DNA of 64,000 bases from Nocardia neocaledoniensis (lineage in GTDB: Bacteria > Actinomycetota > Actinomycetes > Mycobacteriales > Mycobacteriaceae): assembly GCF_003182135.1 (NCBI RefSeq), contig NZ_QGTL01000010.1, positions 62,001 through 126,000 on the forward strand. Reading direction: 5' to 3'. The position numbers and the translations under genes were made by a program. Below, piece by piece: positions 35,771-42,856 of the stretch. Each line of letters starts with the position of its first letter. The first letter of the stretch is position 1. The notes under the pieces were generated by a model that did not search any database, was not told where the DNA came from, and was given only the letters and a program-made list of their open reading frames with translations.

Positions 35771-37003
35771 GTGGCGGCATACGGATCACTGGTGTGGGTC
35801 GGCCAAGCGCTCGGCCCTCTCACCGAGACCGTCACCGAGGACCTCATCCGGGTGACCGAACAACTCATCCCCGTCACCGACCTCGCCTTCGACCTCGCCG
35901 AGATGCGGGCAGCCAGCATCGCAGAGAACATCGCCCTCGTCCAATACGTCCTGGCCAACAACATCGACCCCGCCACCATCACCCCACCCGCGGGCGCCGC
36001 CGCCTACGCCCAGCGGCTCGCCCGCCGCGGCGTGCCCCTCACCGTCCTGCTGCGCGCCTACGGACTCGGCCAGTACCGCCTGCTCGACACCGCGATCGGC
36101 TTGATCCTGGCCGTCCCCGGACCCGATCACGCCACCCGGATCGCCGAACTCCTGAAGTTCGCGGGCACCTACCTCGATCGCCTCAACTCCTCGATGGGCC
36201 GCATCTACGAAGCCGAACGCGACCGGTGGCTCAGCAGCCGCCACGCCGCCCGCCAACAGTGGATCACCCGGCTGCTCGACAGCGACGACGTCGACCTCGC
36301 CGCCGCCGAGGCCGCGCTGAACTACCGCCTCGACCAGCACCACCTCGCCACCGAAGTGTGGACGACCCCCGAGGCCGCCGACACCGTCCGCGCCCTCGAC
36401 CAGACCCGCAGACTGCTCGCCACCGAGATGCGTTCCGGCGGCGCCGAACTGGTCGCCACCACAGGCGACCGCGCGCTGCGGATCTGGTTCCCCACCGACC
36501 CCGGCCTGCACCTCGACCCGGCCCGGCTCACCGACCGGATCACCACCGCCGGCCTGCCCGTGCGGATCGTCATCGGACCCGTCGGCACCGGCCTCGACGG
36601 CTTCCGGCGCACCGCGCGCGGCGCCGCCCGCGCCAAAGCGCTCGTCGCGTCGGCGGGCGCCACCGCACCGGTCGTCACCGGCTACGACACCGTCGCCCCC
36701 TTCGCGCTGCTCGCCGACGACCCCGACGAACTCGCCGACCTGGCCCACCGCGTCCTCGGCCCACTCGCCGCCGACACCCCCAAGGCCGCGCTCCTGCGCC
36801 ACACCCTCGAGGTGTTCCTCGCCGAAGGCGCCAGCTACTCCCGCACCGCCCGCGCGCTCGACGTGCACCGCAACACCGTCCAGTACCGCATCCAGCAGCT
36901 CACCGGCCGCTACGGCATCGCCCTCGACACCGACACCTTCGAACTGCGCTTCGCCCTCGGCGTCTGCCGGTGGTACCGCCAGGTCCTCACCCGACAAATC
37001 TGA
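35771..37003 (+). CDS. PucR/CdaR-type transcriptional regulator
   Basis: 410 residues from GTG 35771, preferred for its GGAG site and because the conserved region (YGSLVWVGQALGPLTETVTEDLIRVTEQLIP) begins there; an upstream in-frame ATG at 35723 falls inside the TTGTG repeat. The central part resembles a GGDEF-like dimerisation domain, and the C-terminus is the PucR helix-turn-helix HTLEVFLAEGASYSRTARAL then VHRNTVQYRIQQL. Such regulators activate catabolic and secondary-metabolite genes. Its position facing the NRPS makes it a candidate regulator of peptide synthesis, and a downstream operator suggests it also touches the nitroreductase gene. Confidence 0.85.
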   Translation: MAAYGSLVWVGQALGPLTETVTEDLIRVTEQLIPVTDLAFDLAEMRAASIAENIALVQYVLANNIDPATITPPAGAAAYAQRLARRGVPLTVLLRAYGLGQYRLLDTAIGLILAVPGPDHATRIAELLKFAGTYLDRLNSSMGRIYEAERDRWLSSRHAARQQWITRLLDSDDVDLAAAEAALNYRLDQHHLATEVWTTPEAADTVRALDQTRRLLATEMRSGGAELVATTGDRALRIWFPTDPGLHLDPARLTDRITTAGLPVRIVIGPVGTGLDGFRRTARGAARAKALVASAGATAPVVTGYDTVAPFALLADDPDELADLAHRVLGPLAADTPKAALLRHTLEVFLAEGASYSRTARALDVHRNTVQYRIQQLTGRYGIALDTDTFELRFALGVCRWYRQVLTRQI

Positions 37004-37014
37004 GCCCCGCCGGT

Positions 37015-37031
37015 TTGTGCGTGACGCACAG
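37015..37031. promoter_or_regulatory. TTGTG-N7-CACAG inverted repeat downstream of the PucR-like gene
   Basis: TTGTG-N7-CACAG, with a tighter palindrome TGCGT-G-ACGCA in its centre, matches the element at 35715-35731 in half sites and spacing. It lies about 230 bases upstream of the nitroreductase gene at 37263, in an otherwise empty stretch (37004-37262). Confidence 0.45.
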
Positions 37032-37262
37032 TATCGAGTATCACGAAAAAGTCTCGAGGTGCGAGATTCGCCACTGACCACGCCACCAGCACCCCGCGCC
37101 GCACCGGCGAAATCCGGCCGCTGACGGGCCGGAAACACCACGGGCGAACGGCATCACGCCAGGTCACCGGCACATCACGAAGCACACGATGTGGTGCATA
37201 CACAGACAGGCCACCTACAGTCGAGAAGCGTCCATACCACCACCACCGGGAAGTCCGCCCCT

Positions 37263-38231
37263 ATGCCACACACCGCGCCGAGCACCGCCACGTGCCACGA
37301 CGCACTGGAGCTGGCCGTCCGCGCACCCTCGGTCCACAACTCCCAGCCCTGGCGCTGGAAGATCACGCGGGGCCGGGTCGACCTGTACGCCGACTTCGGC
37401 CGCCAGCTCACCGCGACCGACCCCCGCGCCCGCGCCCTCCTGGTCAGCTGCGGTGCCGCGCTCAACCACCTCGAGGTCGCGTTCGCCATGCTCGGCTGGC
37501 GCGCCGACATCGCCCGCATGCCCGACCCGGCGCGCCCCGACCACCTCGCCACCCTCGGTTTCACCCCCCAGCCGCCCACCGACCTCGACATCCGGCTGGC
37601 CGCCGCCATCCACGTCCGCCAGTCCGACCGGCGCCGCTACCCGGGCCTGCCCATCCCCACCACCGACCTCCGCGCCATCACCCGCTGCGCCGCCCGATAC
37701 GGCACCGCGGCCCGGCACGTGCCCGACCCGCTGATCACCCAGCTCGCCGCCCCCATGCGCCGCGCCGCCGACCGCCACGCCACCGACGCCGCCTACCAGG
37801 CCGAACTGGCCGCATGGAGCGGCTGCCACGGCGCCACCTACGGCGTCCCCGCCAGGAACGCGCCCGCCGCCCGATCACCCGAGGAAATCCCCATGCGGGT
37901 CTTCGCCGGCACCGAACTCGCCGAATTCACCGACGGCCCCGACTCGGCGCACTGGCTCGTGGTCTGCACGCCCCGCGACGACCGCCTCGCCCAGCTCCGC
38001 GCCGGCGAAGCGACCAGCGCCATGCTGCTGCAAGCCACCTACCGCGGCCTCGCCACCAGCCTGCAGTCCGAACCCCTCGGCATGCTCGACCTCCGCGACC
38101 AGATCCGGGCGACCGTCCTGCGCGAATGCGCCTACCCGCACGTCATGATCCGCCTCGGCGTCATGCCGTTCGCGGCCACGCCGCTGGAATCCACGCCACG
38201 TCGACCGGTCACCGACGTCCTCGTGGCCTGA
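37263..38231 (+). CDS. Acg-family nitroreductase-like flavoprotein
   Basis: 322 residues from ATG 37263; a longer in-frame start at 37191 adds 24 residues without family character. The APSVHNSQPWRW stretch near the N-terminus, AAIHVRQSDRRRYPG in the middle and GEATSAMLLQATYRGLATSLQSEP near the end are typical of the two-lobed Acg (Rv2032) nitroreductase family. In mycobacteria these DosR-regulated proteins may bind and sequester FMN rather than reduce substrates, and they accompany dormancy and hypoxia. No DosR box was found upstream; the candidate PucR element at 37015 may be the regulator's site. Confidence 0.85.
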   Translation: MPHTAPSTATCHDALELAVRAPSVHNSQPWRWKITRGRVDLYADFGRQLTATDPRARALLVSCGAALNHLEVAFAMLGWRADIARMPDPARPDHLATLGFTPQPPTDLDIRLAAAIHVRQSDRRRYPGLPIPTTDLRAITRCAARYGTAARHVPDPLITQLAAPMRRAADRHATDAAYQAELAAWSGCHGATYGVPARNAPAARSPEEIPMRVFAGTELAEFTDGPDSAHWLVVCTPRDDRLAQLRAGEATSAMLLQATYRGLATSLQSEPLGMLDLRDQIRATVLRECAYPHVMIRLGVMPFAATPLESTPRRPVTDVLVA

Positions 38232-38276
38232 GAAATCGGTTGACGCCCGACAGACCCCGTGTCTAGACCTGTCACC

Positions 38277-39326
38277 ATGCGCATCGGAGTGGTCGGACTG
38301 GGAATGGGCCTGTACCTGGCGTCGTGGAGCCGGCGGCTGGGCATCGACGTCGTCGCGGGCTGCGACCGCGACGCACAACGCCGCACCGACGCGGCCGCCG
38401 CCCTCCCAGGTGCCGACCTCCACGAGGACTGGACCGCCCTGCTGGACCTCGACCTCGACGGGGTCGTCCTCGCCAACGACTTCGACGAGCACGCACCCCT
38501 GGCCATCGCCTTCCTCGACCGCGGCGTCCACGTGCTCTCCGAAGCCGCCGCCTGCGCCGACGAGGACCAGGCGAAAGCACTGCTCGCGGCCGAGCGGCGC
38601 TCCACCGCCACCTACTCCTTCGCCGAGAACTACGTCTTCCACCCACACGTCGAACTCCTCCGCGCCGCCGTCGACAACCGGGAGATCGGCCGCGTCACCC
38701 TCATCGAAGCCGACTACCTGCACGGCATGTCACCCGAGGACGTCGCCGGCCTGATCGGCGACCCCGCCCACTGGCGCGGCCGCATCGCACCCACCGCCTA
38801 CTGCACCCACACCCTGTCTCCGATCCTGGCGCTCACCGGCGAACAACCGACCGAGGTCAGCGCCTTCCTCGTCGACACCACCGACGCGCGCACCGCCGCG
38901 GTCCTGGTGGTCCGGCTCAGCGGCGGGGGACTGGCCATCGCCCGCCACGGCTTCCTGCAGGGCGAACCCGACAGCCACTGGAGCTGGGTCTCGGTCCGTG
39001 GCAGCGAGGGAATCGCCGAGTCACTGCGGGCGCCGGGGGAGCGCGCGTGGTCGGTGCGGGTCCGCAAAGAAGCCTGGACCGCCCCCGACGGTGTCGTCCG
39101 CGACGAAGAACGCGCGCCGAAAGCGGTCACCCTGCCCGACGGCACACCCGTCGAGCCGAAAGCTGTCGGCACGGTCCGCATCCTCGAGGGCTTCCGGGCG
39201 ACCGTCGAACACGGCGCCGCGCCGCTGGTCCCCGTCGGCCCGGCCGTCGCCGCCTCCCTCGTCGGCGTCGCCGGCGCCCGCTCCCTCCGGGAAGGGTCAC
39301 GCCCGGTGCGCATGCCCGAGCTGTGA
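38277..39326 (+). CDS. Gfo/Idh/MocA-family oxidoreductase, catalytic lysine motif altered
   Basis: 349 residues from ATG 38277 (MRIGVVGLGMGLYLASWS). An in-frame GTG at 38259 is less likely. The NAD(P)-binding Rossmann domain (1-120) precedes the alpha/beta domain that holds the substrate. Where the family has the EKP motif (catalytic lysine), this sequence reads HVLSEAAACADEDQ, so the lysine is missing. The substrate and even catalytic competence are uncertain. It begins 45 bases after the nitroreductase stop and may be co-transcribed with it. Confidence 0.8.
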   Translation: MRIGVVGLGMGLYLASWSRRLGIDVVAGCDRDAQRRTDAAAALPGADLHEDWTALLDLDLDGVVLANDFDEHAPLAIAFLDRGVHVLSEAAACADEDQAKALLAAERRSTATYSFAENYVFHPHVELLRAAVDNREIGRVTLIEADYLHGMSPEDVAGLIGDPAHWRGRIAPTAYCTHTLSPILALTGEQPTEVSAFLVDTTDARTAAVLVVRLSGGGLAIARHGFLQGEPDSHWSWVSVRGSEGIAESLRAPGERAWSVRVRKEAWTAPDGVVRDEERAPKAVTLPDGTPVEPKAVGTVRILEGFRATVEHGAAPLVPVGPAVAASLVGVAGARSLREGSRPVRMPEL

Positions 39327-39346
39327 CCCACCTCACTCACCGCGCC

Positions 39347-39373
39347 TGTCAGGAATTCGCGCGCTGTCCCGTT
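39347..39373 (+). promoter_or_regulatory. ECF41-type promoter upstream of the FAD oxidoreductase-sigma factor pair
   Basis: TGTCAGG (39347-39353), 16 bases, then CGTT (39370-39373). This closely matches the consensus recalled for ECF41 sigma factors (TGTCACA, 16 bases, CGTC) and sits 33 bases before the start at 39406. The sigma factor encoded two genes along (40604) probably recognises it, giving an autoregulated unit. The consensus is established knowledge; use here is inferred. Confidence 0.65.
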
Positions 39374-39405
39374 CAAGGGACACGCGAACCAGACAGGAGC
39401 GAACC

Positions 39406-40593
39406 ATGAAGCACCGCATCGTCATCCTCGGCGCCGGATACGCCGGAGCCTTCTCCGCCGGATACCTGGCCAGGCAACTCCATGCGGACGATTTCGAGCT
39501 CACCGTCGTCAACGCCGAACCCGACTTCGTCGAACGGTTGCGCCTGCACCAACTCGCCGCCGGACAGGACCTCCGCCACCGGCCGCTGACCGACATCTTC
39601 GCCGGCACCGGCATCCGGCTGCGGGTGGCCCGCGTCAGCGACATCGACCCCGCGGGCCACAGCGTCACCGTCGTCGACGACTCCGGTGTCGACCACATCC
39701 ACTACGACACCCTGCTGTACGCGCTCGGCAGCACCGCCGCCGTCGACCAGGTCCACGGCGTCGCCGAACACGCCTTCCACGTCGCCGCGCGCCCGGCCGC
39801 GCTGCGCCTGCGCCGGCGGCTGAGCGAACTGGGGGAGGACGGCACCGTCCTGGTGGTCGGCGGCAACCTCACCGCGATCGAAGCCGTCACCGAGATCGCC
39901 GAAGCCCACCCGCACCTGCGCGTGGGTCTGGCCACCCGGGGCGAAGCCGGTGGCTGGCTCGGCCCGAAAGCCCGACGGCACCTGTTCCGCGCCTTCGACC
40001 GGCTCGGCGTCACCGTCCACGAACACACCACCATCGACCAGGTGGACGCGACCGCCGCGATCACCGCGGACGGCACGGGATTCGCCGCCGACGCCGTCGT
40101 GTGGGCCGCCGGATTCGCCGTCCACCCGATCGCGGCGGCCAGCGGCCTCGAGGTGCGACCCAACGGGCAGATCGTCGTCGACCGCCAGATGCGATCGGTC
40201 TCGCATCCCGACGTCTACGTCGCCGGGGACAGCGCGTTCGTCGTCGGCGACAACGGCCGCCCGCTGCCCATGTCGTGCGCGTCCGCAGGATCGACGAGCA
40301 TGCAGGCAGTGGGCGCGATCATCGGCGATCGCACCGGCCGCGACATCGCGACCAACGCACAGCCCTACGTCGGCAACCACATAAGCCTCGGCCGCAAGGA
40401 CGGGATCTTCCAGTTGGTCGACAGCGACGCGCACGCCCGGTCGTGGGCCCTGTGCGGACGAACCGCCGCCCGCGTGAAGACCACCATCCTCGACACCGCC
40501 GCGTGGAGTCTGCGCCATCCCACCTTCGGCAGGCCCGGCCACAACTACCGTTCCGTGAGCCGGCCGCAGGTGCCCGGGCTGGTCGCCGGATAG
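39406..40593 (+). CDS. FAD/NAD(P)-dependent oxidoreductase (type II NADH dehydrogenase-like)
   Basis: 395 residues from ATG 39406, with a CAGGAG site; a longer open frame runs upstream inside the preceding gene. The FAD-binding motif VILGAGYAGAFSAGYLA (5-21), a second NAD(P)-binding glycine loop VLVVGGNLTAIEAVTEIAE in mid-protein, and VYVAGDSAFV near the C-terminus mark the pyridine-nucleotide disulphide oxidoreductase superfamily, closest to NDH-2 or ferredoxin reductase-like proteins. It lies under the candidate ECF41 promoter and just before the sigma factor: oxidoreductases of this kind are typical partners of ECF41 sigma factors. The physiological substrate is unknown. Confidence 0.85.
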   Translation: MKHRIVILGAGYAGAFSAGYLARQLHADDFELTVVNAEPDFVERLRLHQLAAGQDLRHRPLTDIFAGTGIRLRVARVSDIDPAGHSVTVVDDSGVDHIHYDTLLYALGSTAAVDQVHGVAEHAFHVAARPAALRLRRRLSELGEDGTVLVVGGNLTAIEAVTEIAEAHPHLRVGLATRGEAGGWLGPKARRHLFRAFDRLGVTVHEHTTIDQVDATAAITADGTGFAADAVVWAAGFAVHPIAAASGLEVRPNGQIVVDRQMRSVSHPDVYVAGDSAFVVGDNGRPLPMSCASAGSTSMQAVGAIIGDRTGRDIATNAQPYVGNHISLGRKDGIFQLVDSDAHARSWALCGRTAARVKTTILDTAAWSLRHPTFGRPGHNYRSVSRPQVPGLVAG

Positions 40594-40603
40594 ATTCGGG
40601 CCC

Positions 40604-41542
40604 ATGGATCTTGCCGCCGTCACCCGATTCGAGGCCAGCCGGACGCGGCTGGCCTCGATCGCCTACCGCCTGCTCGGTTCGGCGGCCGACGCCGAGGACA
40701 CCGTGCAGGACGCGTTCCTGCGGTGGCACGCCGCCGACCGCGCGTATGTCGACGTCCCGGAGGCCTGGCTGACCAAGATCGTCACCAATCTGGCGCTGGA
40801 CCGGCTCCGCTCGGCGAAGGCTCGGCACGAACGCGCGGTCGGCACCTGGATGCCCGAGCCGCTCCTCGAGGGCGATCCGCTGCTCGGGCCTGCCGACACC
40901 GCCGAGCAGCGCGAATCGGTGACGTTGGCCGTGCTCACCCTCATGGAACGTCTCTCGCCGGTCGAACGCGCGGCCTACGTCCTGCACGAAGCCTTCGCCT
41001 ACAGCCATGCCGAGATCGCGGACATCCTCGGGATCTCCGTGTCGAGCAGTCAGCAGCACACGCACCGCGCCAAACGGCGCATCGCCGCGGCCCGCATCAC
41101 CACACCCGCCGATCGCGCCGCCGCCCGTCGCGTGGTGGAGGCGTTCGTCGATGCCGCCTCGTCGGGACGCACCGAACGCTTGGTGGCCCTGCTGACCGAT
41201 GACGCGACCGGGTTGTCCGACGGGGTCGGGGGACTGGCCGACCCGTTCATCCGGTTCCCGACGCCGCGGCGGCTGGCGAGCGCGGTCCGCGCGGGGTTGA
41301 AGCCGTCCCCGGCCAAGTACCAGCTCGCCGGCGGGGCGCCGGCCATTCACGCCGCCGTGGTCAACGGCAGCCCGGCCATGCTCTTCACCCTCGAGGGCCG
41401 GGTCCTCGGCATCGCGGTCCTGGATATCCGGGGCGAGAAGATCGCGGAGGTGCGGGGAATTGCCGGGCCCGGTCGAATTGCCCGCCTGGGGGCCGAATGG
41501 CAGCGACGAGATCACGAGGCGCCGATCGTCGCCGCATGGTGA
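40604..41542 (+). CDS. ECF41-type sigma factor with C-terminal SnoaL-like domain
   Basis: 312 residues. Sigma region 2 (LASIAYRLLGSAADAEDTVQDAFLRW) and region 4 (LSPVERAAYVLHEAFAYSHAEIADILGISVSSSQQHTHRAKRRI in outline) are followed by a C-terminal extension of about 130 residues of the SnoaL/NTF2-like type with LLTDDATGLSDGVGG, close to the conserved WLTDGGGK-type motif of ECF41 sigma factors. The extension controls sigma activity in place of a separate anti-sigma factor. The gene is 10 bases after the oxidoreductase and probably drives the promoter at 39347. The signal is unknown. Confidence 0.92.
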   Translation: MDLAAVTRFEASRTRLASIAYRLLGSAADAEDTVQDAFLRWHAADRAYVDVPEAWLTKIVTNLALDRLRSAKARHERAVGTWMPEPLLEGDPLLGPADTAEQRESVTLAVLTLMERLSPVERAAYVLHEAFAYSHAEIADILGISVSSSQQHTHRAKRRIAAARITTPADRAAARRVVEAFVDAASSGRTERLVALLTDDATGLSDGVGGLADPFIRFPTPRRLASAVRAGLKPSPAKYQLAGGAPAIHAAVVNGSPAMLFTLEGRVLGIAVLDIRGEKIAEVRGIAGPGRIARLGAEWQRRDHEAPIVAAW

Positions 41543-41587
41543 CCCGGCAGCCGAAAACAATAGGTTTGAAATTCGAGAAAATGGGGT

Positions 41588-41646
41588 AGGCGGGTCGGCC
41601 ACGGGGGAGTGTTGTGGGTACATGGAAAGTACTTACCGACCCGCCT
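41588..41646 (+). repeat. Long stem with 37-base loop downstream of the sigma factor
   Basis: AGGCGGGTCGG (41588-41598) and CCGACCCGCCT (41636-41646) form an 11-base perfect stem; the loop carries a small GTAC...GTAC pairing. It starts 46 bases after the sigma-factor stop and could be a terminator or a folded 3' untranslated element. The rest of 41648-41837 has no gene; it holds a TTGACA (41659-41664) and a direct repeat AACGTTTC (41733 and 41745, 12 bases apart). Confidence 0.45.
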
Positions 41647-41837
41647 GACATGCATTCGTTGACACCGCCCCGGTGGATGGGTGGCGATCTACGGCCGTCG
41701 CCGAGTGGCCAGCTGCTGACGCTGTGAACAGCAACGTTTCCGCTAACGTTTCGTGGGGAATTCCGATATCACCTAGTGCAACCACCTTTTCGTCGCCTAA
41801 CTAGTGGGGGATCCGGGCGGCGGCGGATTGAGCGGAA

Positions 41838-41846
41838 GGGAGGTGA
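41838..41846 (+). promoter_or_regulatory. Exceptionally strong ribosome binding site of the 18-residue peptide
   Basis: AAGGGAGGTGA before the ATG at 41852 (core GGGAGGTGA at 41838-41846) is complementary to the 16S 3' end over about nine bases with a short spacer. Few sites in the window match it so well. Confidence 0.8.
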
Positions 41847-41851
41847 GTAAA

Positions 41852-41908
41852 ATGGTCGTGGACTTCTTCCAGTGGCTCGCGAGTGCCATCTTCAATTTCT
41901 TCATCTGA
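41852..41908 (+). CDS. 18-residue amphipathic peptide
   Basis: The frame reads MVVDFFQWLASAIFNFFI then TGA. It is too short for usual gene calling, but three things argue it is real: a near-perfect ribosome binding site five bases before the ATG, a hairpin 22 bases after the stop, and a residue pattern that is perfectly amphipathic. The polar residues D4, Q7, S11 and N15 fall at 3-4 residue steps and would line one face of a helix, while five Phe, one Trp and aliphatic residues fill the other. It has no lysine or arginine, net charge about -1. It resembles in style phenol-soluble-modulin, type I toxin or corynebacterial PorA/PorH-like small membrane peptides, but no homologue is recalled and the function is unknown. 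A leader peptide is another possibility, though the hairpin suggests a self-contained unit. Confidence 0.65.
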   Translation: MVVDFFQWLASAIFNFFI

Positions 41909-41929
41909 GTCGACCGCACATTATGACTT

Positions 41930-41957
41930 TTGGTGGCGTACATTCCGGCGCCACCAA
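41930..41957 (+). terminator. Hairpin after the peptide gene
   Basis: TTGGTGGCG (41930-41938), a ten-base loop and CGCCACCAA (41949-41957) form a perfect 9-base stem. No T-run follows, as is usual for actinobacterial terminators. It separates the peptide gene from the secreted protein at 42054. Confidence 0.6.
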
Positions 41958-42053
41958 TGGTCAGGTGTAGACCGAAGATCGGCTGAACATTCGACCGGGT
42001 CGGACCGCGCCGACGGGCGTACAATCAGTAGCCCGAGGCGACAGGAGACGACG

Positions 42054-42410
42054 ATGTCCATACGCGCCACCGGACCAGCGATGATCCGGACCGCAGCGAT
42101 TGCCGTGGCCGTGGGTTCGGCCGTCCTTTTCGGTGCGGCCGGGCAAGCTGTCGCCGAGGTCGAGCCCGGTCCCTATACGTCGACGACATGGTCGGGCGGC
42201 GTCGTGCTCCTGCAACGTGATGCCCGTGTGGAGGGTGGGGAACTGGTGCTGATCGGCCGTTATCCGATTCATTCGACGCCCGACGGCGGCTACGTGGATA
42301 TCTTTCCCGGCCATCGGGTGGTGATGCACAGCGACGGGCGCGGCGGCTACTCGGGTCCGGCATTCTTCGGCGGCGTGGAGATCGGCGCCATCACGCTGAC
42401 ACCACGCTGA
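42054..42410 (+). CDS. Small secreted protein of unknown function
   Basis: 118 residues from ATG 42054 with an AGGAGA site. The N-terminus is a Sec signal peptide: MSIRATGPAMIRTAAI then a hydrophobic stretch ending GQAVAEVEP, with likely cleavage after AVA near residue 34. The mature 84 residues are beta-rich and glycine/aspartate-rich with no cysteine (for example VFRD-less GGELVLIGRYPIHS and GGYSGPAFFGGVEIGAITL). No family was recognised. It follows the 18-residue peptide gene but is separated by a hairpin, so it is probably transcribed from its own promoter. Confidence 0.75.
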   Translation: MSIRATGPAMIRTAAIAVAVGSAVLFGAAGQAVAEVEPGPYTSTTWSGGVVLLQRDARVEGGELVLIGRYPIHSTPDGGYVDIFPGHRVVMHSDGRGGYSGPAFFGGVEIGAITLTPR

Positions 42411-42486
42411 TCCAGCCCCTCGCGGATCTTCGCTGCGGGGTAGCGGGGTTGTGCGCGGTGCCGACCTTCTGCGGGCGTTACTTGAC

Positions 42487-42500
42487 ATAATGTGCATTAT
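42487..42500. promoter_or_regulatory. ATAATG-TG-CATTAT palindrome with TTGACA
   Basis: In a 446-base stretch without a gene (42411-42856) lies TTGACA (42482-42487) merged with the perfect palindrome ATAATGTGCATTAT. On the reverse strand the same palindrome offers -10-like sequences. It looks like an orphan promoter-operator; no convincing gene begins downstream on either strand, so a small RNA or peptide is possible. Confidence 0.35.
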
Positions 42501-42806
42501 CGGCGTTTGAACGCGGCCGGTCGTGAGGGGTTTGGCAGCATGTTCCTGCATCGTGTGCGACGTTGCGCCCCATGCCTGTTCGGGTCCTCAACTCCGCATC
42601 GACCGCGCGCCGTCAGCGCACGCCCGTCTGCATTGTTCCGTCCCGCGGAACCTCGGAACATCATCCACGTGAGGCGCGGGCTCGCTGTGGCGAGTTCTCG
42701 ACTCTCTGCAAGAATGCCTAGACGGCCCGTACAGCCCTCGTCGGCGCGGCTCGGTGACACTCCCCGAGGCTCGCCCGACTCCAGGGCGCACTCCCCCTCC
42801 ACTTCC

Positions 42807-42847
42807 CCAACCCCTCGTTTTGTCACTGTGACAAAACGAGGGGTTGG
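42807..42847 (-). terminator. 41-base near-perfect palindrome, terminator of the acyl-CoA ligase unit
   Basis: CCAACCCCTCGTTTTGTCA (42807-42825) and TGACAAAACGAGGGGTTGG (42829-42847) are perfect complements around CTG. It begins 10 bases beyond the stop of the gene at 42857, so it is most likely its intrinsic terminator. It is perfectly symmetric and could work in both directions, but the nearest forward gene ends about 400 bases before it. Confidence 0.75.
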
Positions 42848-42856
42848 CGCGGGGTC

